64,000 bases of DNA. Source: an uncultured Aquimarina sp. Lineage in GTDB: Bacteria > Bacteroidota > Bacteroidia > Flavobacteriales > Flavobacteriaceae. The notes beneath the pieces were generated by a model. The model saw only the letters and a list, made by a program, of their open reading frames with translations. It had not been told where the DNA came from and did no database searches. Below are positions 26,107 through 33,601 of the stretch, in pieces. The stretch spans positions 1-64,000 of the forward strand of contig CANMKK010000031.1 of the NCBI GenBank assembly GCA_947498455.1, read 5' to 3'. The first letter of the stretch is position 1. Each line of letters starts with the position of its first letter. The position numbers and the translations under genes were made by a program.

Positions 26107-26137
26107 CAAATATGATATCTATTTTTTGATTATGCAA
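26107..26137 (-). promoter_or_regulatory. Candidate promoter of the prfH leader
   Basis: On the - strand TTTG near 26134-26137 precedes, by about 20 nt, CATATTTG (26114-26107), a 7/8 match to TAnnTTTG. The predicted start near 26102 places the 5' hairpin at the very end of the RNA. Confidence 0.4.
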
Positions 26138-26311
26138 ATAAAAATTAATTTTATTTACCTGATTTTCAGGTATCTAGATTGATTTTAAGCAAAGGAATTC
26201 CTGTCCGCTTTTAAGCAGATAATGATTCATTATCTAATGAACTGAATATCTTATGAATATCTCTCAAATAACATTTTATGGTATTTTGATAAACTTAAAA
26301 AAAAGCATAAA

Positions 26312-26340
26312 AAAAGCGTCCATTTTTATGAGACGCTTTT
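26312..26340 (-). terminator. Terminator downstream of the 222-aa gene
   Basis: AAAAGCGTC and GACGCTTTT pair perfectly around an 11-nt loop with A/T runs on both sides. It lies about 265 nt past the stop of the gene ending at 26605. The stretch 26341-26604 shows nothing else. Confidence 0.7.
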
Positions 26341-26604
26341 ACTACTTATATCTTTTATAATTTCTATCTATCTTTTTGATATATCAATAGCCGTACAGCG
26401 TCCTCAATATGTGTATAATTCATCATCATAAGCTATTAAATTTGTTTTTTTATCTTGTTTCTATACTGAAATCACCATAACGTAAATTTCATACTAGAAA
26501 TGGTATTATTTGTAATTCTACCGCAAATATCGAATTATTACTAATACAAATCCAAATATCAAACAGTAATTTCATTTTTGATCAATCAAAAAAATGCTGG
26601 TACT

Positions 26605-27273
26605 TCATAAAAAAGGTTCCAAAAACCCAATTAATTGTGTTCCTGTAGCGTTCCATCGGATTCCATGTCCGCTAGATACTCTTATTTCATATACCTTTCC
26701 ATGTTTATAATGATGAAAAATATTCCACCACGTTTTATTTTCTACAATCTGTATAATTCTTTTATGTACAGCTTCTTTTCTCGTTGTTAGATTACCTTTC
26801 ATTTCTCCCCAAAATTGATCTTCTGATCTTCCGATATGTTTTTCCCAAGCTCTGGTTCCCATACAAATCTGATCATTAAAAGGAGTACAACAACTATTTA
26901 AAAGTGTCTTTTTTAATGGTGGAATTGCTTCTTCATTTTTTAAGGTTGCAGATGTCCATCGTTGTCCAATTAATACTAATAGATATTCGAAAGGTGTCGA
27001 TTGTATAGCATTGGCCCACTCTTTTGCTGAGACCACTTTATTACCAGAATCAAGTAACACTCTAAAATTACCCATTGCCCGTTCATACGGAATTGTAATT
27101 TCCTGATCAAAATGAGGCAATGGATACGCTCTCGGTATTCCTTTTTTTCTGCAAATGTCCATTCTTTTAGAAAAAGTAGTTAAATGTTCTTCTTCTAAAA
27201 ACCCTCCATACATTTCCTTCCAGGAATCCGGAAGAAAATTAATACTATCGTGTATGGTTTTATATAGACTCAT
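26605..27273 (-). CDS. Hypothetical protein (222 aa)
   Basis: No signal or membrane segment. Features are SWKEMYGGFLEEEHLTTFSK near the start, a central IGQRWTSATLKNEEAIPPLK, and a C-terminal VSSGHGIRWNATGTQLIGFL. Trp and His are frequent, and there is a CC pair near 132. The last segment has the look of a conserved strand-loop motif, but I cannot name the family. The gene stands alone with long non-coding flanks. Confidence 0.6.
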   Translation of the reverse strand: MSLYKTIHDSINFLPDSWKEMYGGFLEEEHLTTFSKRMDICRKKGIPRAYPLPHFDQEITIPYERAMGNFRVLLDSGNKVVSAKEWANAIQSTPFEYLLVLIGQRWTSATLKNEEAIPPLKKTLLNSCCTPFNDQICMGTRAWEKHIGRSEDQFWGEMKGNLTTRKEAVHKRIIQIVENKTWWNIFHHYKHGKVYEIRVSSGHGIRWNATGTQLIGFLEPFL

Positions 27274-27625
27274 TCTTTATTTTAACTTCCATTGTCTAAA
27301 ACCCTTAAAAACAGGAATGAAGTACTGATTTCTATGAAATTATCTTTTTTACATCAAGTGGGATCCGTCAGGTTTCTAAAACTGACAGGTCTTGACTCTT
27401 AGCAAATTGAAATCTGATTTCAACAATGATTTTAATTTATAATTTCGGACACTAGCGACTTTGCTTATCTCTTTTTATAATTAATAAAGCAAAGAGATCA
27501 TATGATAATACGTAATTATTTTACGTTGTAAAAAAGTAAAACAAAAAAACCTCAAATGAAAATGCTTTTCTCACCTGAGGTTTTACAATCCCCAACATAA
27601 ATTAACTTACTAAAAACACACTTTT
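27274..27625. other. Intergenic region: repeat copy B and a terminator
   Basis: Near 27366 GTCAGGTTTCTAAAACTGAC forms a small hairpin, and 27411-27455 is the second copy of the 45-bp repeat at 10961. At 27548-27584 AACCTCA and TGAGGTT flank a 21-nt loop with T/A runs on both sides, a plausible terminator for the gene ending at 27626. No gene is seen. Confidence 0.5.
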
Positions 27626-28255
27626 TTATTGCCTAATAAATATTTTTAAATCATCACTCTTTTTCATGGCATATGAAAGTGATTTATTACTAAATGATTT
27701 TTCTGGTTTATAGTTTGTTAATGATAAAACATTAGGCAATTTCATATCCCAGGACAATGATTTCTTAGTTTCACCGGGAACTATCATTACCACGTGACCA
27801 TACCTTTCTGCAGTATCAATAATTAATGCCAATCCACCTCTATTGGCGTGCGCCAATGCTTGATCTATGGTTTCCTGAGTAATAGTTCCTAACTGCAACC
27901 AATTTCTCGAACGTTCAGCAATTGGGAGAATACTATCATACACTACATATCCCATCTTAGAATCACTAAACTCTGTTAATCCGAATGTTTTAGAAATAAT
28001 CTTAGTTATACTATTTCTACAATCATTACGATTTGTTCCAGCTTTGTTGCAGATAATAAAATTCTCCACTTCCTGAGCAAAATCTGTATCTTTTTTTACG
28101 ATACTACTAGTAGTTATATTTTCTTTACCTTCTTTGTTTTTATCAATTGCATGCTCTTTATGATCAGGAGTTATTTCGGTAATTGTTTGTTTTTGATCAT
28201 TTTTACAAGAAACTTGTAAAGCAATTATTATCAATACTAAAAGAAAATTTTTCAT
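27626..28255 (-). CDS. Lipoprotein with possible NlpC/P60- or CHAP-like domain
   Basis: I start at the ATG at 28253-28255 (MKNFLLVLIIIALQVSC), giving 209 aa with a lipoprotein signal. After an acidic linker the C-terminal ~145 residues show IICNKAGTNRNDC, then ALAHANRGGLALIIDTAE, RYGHVVMIVPGE and SWDMKLPNVLSL. A Cys-containing N-terminal helix followed by a GGxA strand and GHVxxV.PG resembles papain-like peptidoglycan amidases, in which that Cys and His are catalytic. This is a pattern-based guess. The gene is preceded on the same strand by the ECF sigma gene, about 100 nt away. Confidence 0.5.
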   Translation of the reverse strand: MKNFLLVLIIIALQVSCKNDQKQTITEITPDHKEHAIDKNKEGKENITTSSIVKKDTDFAQEVENFIICNKAGTNRNDCRNSITKIISKTFGLTEFSDSKMGYVVYDSILPIAERSRNWLQLGTITQETIDQALAHANRGGLALIIDTAERYGHVVMIVPGETKKSLSWDMKLPNVLSLTNYKPEKSFSNKSLSYAMKKSDDLKIFIRQ

Positions 28256-28358
28256 CACTATTTTATTTTTATGAGCATAATGATAGCTAATTATTACAGT
28301 GTAAACAAAATTAATACGCTATCGAAAACATGTTTCCAGATAACTTTAGTAAGAAAAA

Positions 28359-28943
28359 TTAATACTCTAGAATAGAGTTGGTTGCCTTTAACTCCTTATA
28401 AATTGGATCTTTCTCGATCATGGTAATCAGTTGTCTTTTTGCTTCGAACTTCTTTTTTCTTGTATACCGCTCCGTATATCCCATTATTTCTGAAATATCC
28501 CTAAGTGATTTCCCATCAAAAAAGTGATCCAACAAATCTTTATTCTCTCCACTTAGTTTCTGGAAGTATTTTCTGTATAAATGTTCCCGTTCACTATTTT
28601 CAATTTCTTTAATGACCGATTCATGTATCCCTTCTCTAAAATCTATCTGACAATCATCCATCGTTAACTCTCTCATTTTGCGCAAACGATTTCTCCATAG
28701 ATTTTTGCAAATCGAATAAAAATAGGTTCTCACAGAGCTTCTTCGTTCAAATAATCCCGCTCTAAGTTTTTGGTATAATATCACCAAGGCATCCTGAAAT
28801 ACATCTTCTACATCCTCTGAATTTCCAGAGTTTTTAAGAATATATCCCTTAATATACCGGATATGATCTTTGTAAAAACCTTTTAGAATTCGCTCATCTC
28901 CATTGATGATTCCAGCGATAACAATTTGATCTCTATGCATCAT
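28359..28943 (-). CDS. ECF-type RNA polymerase sigma factor
   Basis: Region 2 is visible at DHIRYIKGYILKNSGNSEDV through VFQDALVILYQKL and YFYSICKNLWRNRLRK. Region 4 lies near the C-terminus (LLDHFFDGKSLRDISEIMGY, then RYTRKKKFEAKRQLI). The length of 194 aa is typical. No anti-sigma gene is adjacent, and the following gene is a lipoprotein. A promoter with an overlapping palindrome lies about 290 nt upstream, next to a two-component system, which may be how it is induced. Confidence 0.85.
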   Translation of the reverse strand: MMHRDQIVIAGIINGDERILKGFYKDHIRYIKGYILKNSGNSEDVEDVFQDALVILYQKLRAGLFERRSSVRTYFYSICKNLWRNRLRKMRELTMDDCQIDFREGIHESVIKEIENSEREHLYRKYFQKLSGENKDLLDHFFDGKSLRDISEIMGYTERYTRKKKFEAKRQLITMIEKDPIYKELKATNSILEY

Positions 28944-28986
28944 TTTAGTTAGTTTTGTACTTTTTTTTGTTTTTGTTGTATTCCCC

Positions 28987-29026
28987 CATCGACATTACCA
29001 CATACCACTAGATGGTAATGCCGATG
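28987..29026 (-). promoter_or_regulatory. Long hairpin in the sigma-factor leader
   Basis: CATCGACATTACCA and TGGTAATGCCGATG pair at 13 of 14 positions around a 12-nt loop. It lies 44-83 bases upstream of the sigma start codon and downstream of the predicted promoter, so it would be in the mRNA leader. It has no T-run on the - strand that would make it a terminator. Confidence 0.5.
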
Positions 29027-29227
29027 TACAATTGATCTCTATTTCCCTTTTGATCTTTATGCCGTCCCTACTCAATTTAAGTTTCCCAATTCTATACATT
29101 GAGGTTACGGGATACGGCTTTTTGGTACTACATTACTATATTCCTAAAACTGTTCTTATATGATCTTCTCTTAATTATTTTATCTGGGGCGATGGTCATA
29201 ATTGTATATTTTAAAAGTTCTACGGTA

Positions 29228-29274
29228 CAAACATAAAGCCACTATGCCAGATACCCATACAGATATCTGTACGA
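29228..29274 (-). promoter_or_regulatory. Palindromic site and -7 box upstream of the ECF sigma gene
   Basis: On the - strand TATGTTTG (29235-29228) is a perfect TAnnTTTG box. Exactly 22 nt upstream of it is the perfect palindrome TACAGATATCTGTA (29258-29271), covering the place of the -33 element. A second copy, TACAGATTTCTGTA, lies at 29585-29598 with the same flanks (CA on the left, CGA on the right). This is typical of an activator site; the adjacent response regulator is the obvious candidate. Confidence 0.5.
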
Positions 29275-29442
29275 GAGCATTATTTTATTTAAAAAAAAGA
29301 ATTAGAAAATTACGTCAACTCCCCGAAAGTCAACTATAGCGTATGAATCAAAAGGTTATAGTAAAAAAAAGAAAAGCTATATTTCCCTAAAAAAAAACAG
29401 TTTGCTATTCATAAGTTGTTTTTTTGGAAAGCGTCCTATACT

Positions 29443-29477
29443 ATCTAATTTTGCTTTTTTGGAAAGAAAAATTAGAT
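29443..29477. other. Inverted repeat in the sigma/regulator intergenic region
   Basis: ATCTAATTTT and AAAATTAGAT pair perfectly across 15 nt. The segment TTTTTTGGAAAG occurs twice nearby (about 29420 and 29454). It may be a terminator of the kinase-regulator operon, which ends at 29653, although it lies 175 nt away. Confidence 0.35.
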
Positions 29478-29652
29478 ATAAATTACTGAAAAACAGTTAT
29501 TTAACTTATATAAAAACAAAAAAAACGATGCCTGTTATTAAAAAAAGTACTTAAGAAAAAGAGGAACAATCTATTTTAAATTCATACAGATTTCTGTACG
29601 AATCATAATTTTGGAATTGAAAATGACGCAAAACCTACTGTATATCAATTTA

Positions 29653-30321
29653 TTACAGAAGCCCTAAATCTTTAACAATAGCTACCAAATGTGTAGTATT
29701 TTTGGCTTTAAAATCATCAAAAAGTTTTCTTACCTTTTTATCTATAAAGCTTTCTCCATTAGGTTCAATATTTTGGGATTTTAACTCTTCTCTTATCTCT
29801 TTTTTGGTAAACCCCTTAGACAACCCTTCTAAAAGGATCATATCTATATCATCCAGATCAACCATATCATCTTCTCTCAAAGCATCATTCAATATGGGGG
29901 GAAATACTATTTTTCCGGCATATACCCCACAAACACAATTTACTAGTTCTTGTATGGCTTCCTGACCCTTACAAACGTATCCGTTTATATTTAATTTTTC
30001 GAAAAGCATATTAATTTTATCGGGTCTGCTTTCCTGTGAGTATACAATTGTCTTAATGTTTGGTTGTATTTCGCAGATATCTGTAATTAGCTCAATACCA
30101 GAATTTCTTTTCTGTTTTCTATGATCTTTTTTAAAAGAAAGATCTGTAATCAATAACTCGAAAGGATCATTATCCTGATGCGCCTTACGGAATTTTAGAT
30201 AGGCATCATCGCAATATTTTACCTCATGAACATTATAGATCCCAATGCGTTCATTAAGTACTTTTACAATCCCTTGATTTGCTATTTCGTAATCTTCTGC
30301 TACCAATACTTTACTAAACAT
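29653..30321 (-). CDS. Response regulator (receiver + HTH output)
   Basis: The receiver domain has acidic residues near 9-10 (VAEDYE), phospho-acceptor Asp60 in LLITDLSF and the SQE/K region later. The C-terminal ~70 residues (LLEGLSKGFTKKEIREEL, then VRKLFDDFKAKNTTHLVAIV) form a LuxR/NarL-type helix-turn-helix, somewhat divergent. It starts 12 nt after the histidine kinase, so the two form one operon and surely a pair. Likely targets are the palindromes at 29258 and 29585. Confidence 0.85.
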   Translation of the reverse strand: MFSKVLVAEDYEIANQGIVKVLNERIGIYNVHEVKYCDDAYLKFRKAHQDNDPFELLITDLSFKKDHRKQKRNSGIELITDICEIQPNIKTIVYSQESRPDKINMLFEKLNINGYVCKGQEAIQELVNCVCGVYAGKIVFPPILNDALREDDMVDLDDIDMILLEGLSKGFTKKEIREELKSQNIEPNGESFIDKKVRKLFDDFKAKNTTHLVAIVKDLGLL

Positions 30322-30333
30322 ATCGGATACTTT

Positions 30334-32313
30334 TTAATTCGGAATTTTTATTTCGGCTTTAAAACCTTTGTCTTTTTCAGAATCAAAGATAAGAGTTCCA
30401 TGAATAGCTTCTACACGCTTTTCTGTATTCCTAAGTCCATTTTTAGAATTCATATGCTCTTTTGACATTCCCACTCCATTATCTGAGTATTTAATGGTCA
30501 GCATTTTACCTTCTACTATAAATACTACAGCTACTAATGTCGCCTTACTATGTTTTTGCATATTGGTCATCAATTCCTGCAATACGCGGTACACTGTTAT
30601 TTTTATGTTTTTATCAATAGTACTCCAATCCACTTTATCAAATCCTCTAAGAATTAACCGAATACCATTCTGTGTATAATTCTTCAGCATATTTTTTAAT
30701 TCGTTAGGATACTCCTCTCCAACTTCGAATTCACTATTTTCTCTAGAAATATCTCTTGCTTTGTTATATGCGATGTTTAGTTTTTCTGGTATACGCATAT
30801 CGTGAGGATCATGCTGATATTGCATCATTACCTGAAAAATATCATTCCCCAATTCATCGTGCAACCTCTTAGAAATACGGGTTTCTGCTTCATAAGCTGC
30901 CTGAAACTCTACGATTTTATTTTGCTGGGTTAGGTAACGGGTACGTTGTTTAAAAAAATAGTAAAAGAATCCAATTACTGCAAGTAGTAATAACATCCCT
31001 AACAGGTAGATGGTACTTTGATTTCGTACCTGTAAAATCTTACGATTTTTTAGTTCATTTTCTTTCAGTAGGTTTTCATTCTCAAAACGAGTAGGTGCAT
31101 AGATCTCCCGTGTTTTTTTACGTAGCTCCATGAGATTAAGACTGGCTTCTTTAAAAAGCTGATGATCTTCTATAGAATTAGGATCTAGTTCTGTGATTAC
31201 TTTTAGAGATATAAAAATGGATTCTAAATTATTATTTATTTTGGTATATTTATAGGCTTCTTTGGCATGGTACAATGCTTTCATAACATCCTTTTTTTTG
31301 TAGTACTCTGAAAGCCAAAAGTTACTAGAAAACAATCCTGCTAATGTGTTTTTTTCTTGTCGTATCCACAAGGCTTCTAACATCATAGCCTCACTTTCTA
31401 TATTTTCTGGGTCTTTTAGATATTTTATATATCCCAGATTACTAAGGACCATTGCATATTTTTTAGACTTTTTACTTACGTTTTGATCCTTCAATAATTC
31501 TTCTAATATACCTATACTCTCCTTGTATTTTTTTTGCCTTGCCAGAATATTGGCTCGCGTATTTTTCAAGTTTATAATATCACTATCCCTTATTTGTTTT
31601 TTAATAATTGAATCTTTAATTAAATCCAATGATTTATTATTCCATAACAAGGCTTCTTTATAATTTTCTAATTCATAAAATGAGATAGAAATATTATTAT
31701 AAAATCCAACTATTGTTTTATGTTGATTAGAATTTTCTAGAAATGTTAGCCCATCAGTAGCTGTCATTTTACATGCATTATGATCTCCTAGCAGTTGTTG
31801 GATATGAGACATCGGAAGCAAAGATTTAGCAGCATTAATACTATCTTTAAGGTTTCTTCGAATCTTAAAAGATTGATTTAAATACTTAAAAGCATCTAGA
31901 TAATTTTCTTTCTTTTTATAAAAAAAACCCAATTTATGATATGCCTTACCAATATAACCACTGTCATTAATTTTTTTAGCATGCATTAACATTATCTTTG
32001 ATTGATCTAAAGCTTCATCAAAACCTCCTTCCCAATAAAAAATATTTGCTTTTAAGTTTAATCCTGTATGATATAAAGAATCTAATCCTAATATTTTCGC
32101 TCCATCAATAAAATTAGATATTGCTTTTAATCTTTCAACTTTAGTATTGGTCGTTTTCGAAGCAATATCATAATAGGCCTTTAACGAATCAATTTTTTTC
32201 TGAAATAAAGAAGAAGTTAGCTGATTACTTCTATTAGCATTATCACAGGAGTTACAAAGAATTCCCAATAATAATCCAAAAAAAAAGAGGGATGCGATTA
32301 TAAATCGTTTCAT
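30334..32313 (-). CDS. TPR sensor histidine kinase (HisKA_3 type)
   Basis: 659 aa. The N-terminal export signal ends in CNSC (possible lipoprotein). Six or so TPRs follow to about 400, then a membrane segment near 434-454 (IYLLGMLLLLAVIGFFYYFF). The dimerisation helix carries the phospho-accepting His485 in RLHDELGND, and the ATPase has N-box QELMTNMQKHSKAT and G-box SDNGVGM. This is the NarX-type layout common in Flavobacteria, in which periplasmic TPRs sense an unknown signal. Its partner regulator follows directly. Confidence 0.9.
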   Translation of the reverse strand: MKRFIIASLFFFGLLLGILCNSCDNANRSNQLTSSLFQKKIDSLKAYYDIASKTTNTKVERLKAISNFIDGAKILGLDSLYHTGLNLKANIFYWEGGFDEALDQSKIMLMHAKKINDSGYIGKAYHKLGFFYKKKENYLDAFKYLNQSFKIRRNLKDSINAAKSLLPMSHIQQLLGDHNACKMTATDGLTFLENSNQHKTIVGFYNNISISFYELENYKEALLWNNKSLDLIKDSIIKKQIRDSDIINLKNTRANILARQKKYKESIGILEELLKDQNVSKKSKKYAMVLSNLGYIKYLKDPENIESEAMMLEALWIRQEKNTLAGLFSSNFWLSEYYKKKDVMKALYHAKEAYKYTKINNNLESIFISLKVITELDPNSIEDHQLFKEASLNLMELRKKTREIYAPTRFENENLLKENELKNRKILQVRNQSTIYLLGMLLLLAVIGFFYYFFKQRTRYLTQQNKIVEFQAAYEAETRISKRLHDELGNDIFQVMMQYQHDPHDMRIPEKLNIAYNKARDISRENSEFEVGEEYPNELKNMLKNYTQNGIRLILRGFDKVDWSTIDKNIKITVYRVLQELMTNMQKHSKATLVAVVFIVEGKMLTIKYSDNGVGMSKEHMNSKNGLRNTEKRVEAIHGTLIFDSEKDKGFKAEIKIPN

Positions 32314-32344
32314 CCCTCAAAAATACTAAATTAATACAATTTAT

Positions 32345-32536
32345 TTAACCTGGATCTCCTTCAGATCCTTCATTATCTCCTTCAACTTCGCCTCTCCCTG
32401 GTATACCGTCCATTCCATCTCTACCGCTGAATTTTTCAGTAGCAGGTGGGGCAGCATCTTCTATACGATCAGGAGTACAAGAAGTGACGTTAGTTGTTAG
32501 TATTAAGGCTATTAGTATGTATAGTAAATGTCTCAT
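32345..32536 (-). CDS. Small Gly/Asp/Glu-rich lipoprotein
   Basis: I use the ATG at 32534-32536 (MRHLLYILIALILTTNVTSC), giving 63 aa; the longer frame would bury the signal. After the lipid-accepting Cys the mature part is short, acidic and Gly-rich (GRDGMDGIPGRGEVEGDNEG), without obvious fold. It lies 31 nt upstream of the histidine kinase on the same strand and may be co-expressed as an accessory, perhaps a sensed or sensing component; that is inference. Confidence 0.55.
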   Translation of the reverse strand: MRHLLYILIALILTTNVTSCTPDRIEDAAPPATEKFSGRDGMDGIPGRGEVEGDNEGSEGDPG

Positions 32537-32559
32537 GTTTTCAATAATTATAAGGTTGT

Positions 32560-33222
32560 GTTTAAAGCGGGGTATGCCCATAGGTGTGAACCCCGGATCG
32601 GTATGTCTCGCAACATCCAATACCTATGGGAAGTGCTCCATTGTTTGGGAAAGTGAAAACCGCTGCAGTTACAATACACTACTTTCCCCTGGTGTGTATT
32701 ATGGACTGCGATGTCGATTTTCTGAGGTGCAAGATTCTTAGCGTAACAAACTTGAACCAACCGTCATGCAACGAGTGCAATTTGGATTTTAGAACTGTCT
32801 GCATCAGTGATTGTAGGGACTTATAGCATCCTTAGAATTACGTAACACATACATATCCTGTTAATCTAAAATATAAGGGTCGGTATGATCTATGACTGAT
32901 AAGCTATAGGATCAGACAAACAGGACTTATGAAAGTGAATACTCATGATAATTCAATCACTTGAAGCAGGTGTTATCTAAATCAGTGGCTATTGGTATGT
33001 ACCACTAAGATGTCTATGTTGCTCCTTTATTATTTGTCCTACTACTAATTGTAAATACTACAATTATAATCAGTGCTGATTATCGGGATACACCCGGTTG
33101 TATAGTAGCACTATGAATTATTATTTTCTCCTAGATAAAATCAATGATTGTATCTATTTCCCTTCTTTCATTATATCCTAAAAGGCTGTAACGGTTCCTT
33201 TTATGAGTATCTGTACCAAGGC
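32560..33222. other. GC-richer gap with several inverted repeats, no clear gene
   Basis: This stretch is visibly richer in G and C than its neighbours and lacks convincing frames. A 70-codon - strand frame at 32548-32760 has an odd composition. Inverted pairs seen: CCCATAGGT (32577-32585) with ACCTATGGG (32622-32630); GGGAAAG (32647-32653) with CTTTCCC (32682-32688); AATACAC (32673-32679) with GTGTATT (32694-32700); and CTGAT with ATCAG near 32900. It may be a decayed gene or a structured RNA. Confidence 0.4.
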
Positions 33223-33492
33223 CTACGAAATGTGTCCTCTGTCATCGGAACGTCCATCCATCAATAGATGAACACTCATACAGATCTTATGGTTTGTTTG
33301 ATACTTATCTTTCTTACTGATAGATGCAAGTATTCTTTCTATTCCTCTGCCTCCAATTGTATTGGCGGTCATTCCAGGAACAGGATTAACAACCGATAGG
33401 TGTAATTCCATCCCAAGGAAACTTCCGAATGCATTGGCTGATAGATAAAATCTGATCTCCTGCTCTTTTTCTGTAAACTTGTTAAACTTCAT
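33223..33492 (-). CDS. Small hypothetical protein divergent from a WYL regulator
   Basis: 89 aa, MKFNKFTEKEQEIRFYLSAN at the start and a Gly-rich middle (PGMTANTIGGRGIERILASI). There is no signal peptide, and I do not recognise the family. It is transcribed away from the WYL-domain regulator, with an 8-bp-arm palindrome between them, so it is probably the regulator's target. The 600 bases that follow it hold no clear partner gene. Confidence 0.55.
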   Translation of the reverse strand: MKFNKFTEKEQEIRFYLSANAFGSFLGMELHLSVVNPVPGMTANTIGGRGIERILASISKKDKYQTNHKICMSVHLLMDGRSDDRGHIS

Positions 33493-33526
33493 CGTACTAT
33501 TTTTTAGTTGTTAATTAATTACACAA

Positions 33527-33564
33527 CAAAGGTCTGGTGGCACTACGCATCCTTTTTGCGTAGT
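33527..33564. promoter_or_regulatory. Palindromic operator between the 89-aa gene and the WYL regulator
   Basis: ACTACGCA (33542-33549) and TGCGTAGT (33557-33564) are perfect inverted arms across 7 nt. On the - strand GACCTTTG (33534-33527) is a 7/8 match to TAnnTTTG, so the palindrome would cover the spacer and the -33 position of the small gene's promoter. The regulator's own start codon is 38 nt to the right. Confidence 0.55.
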
Positions 33565-33601
33565 AAAAAATAATTAGTACTTTTCGCGAAAATTTTAACA
33601 C

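Noticed and set aside
32548..32760. 70-codon - strand frame in the GC-richer gap
   Set aside because: It starts with TTG, has unusual Cys/His/Trp content and crosses the inverted repeats; I could not support it as a gene.
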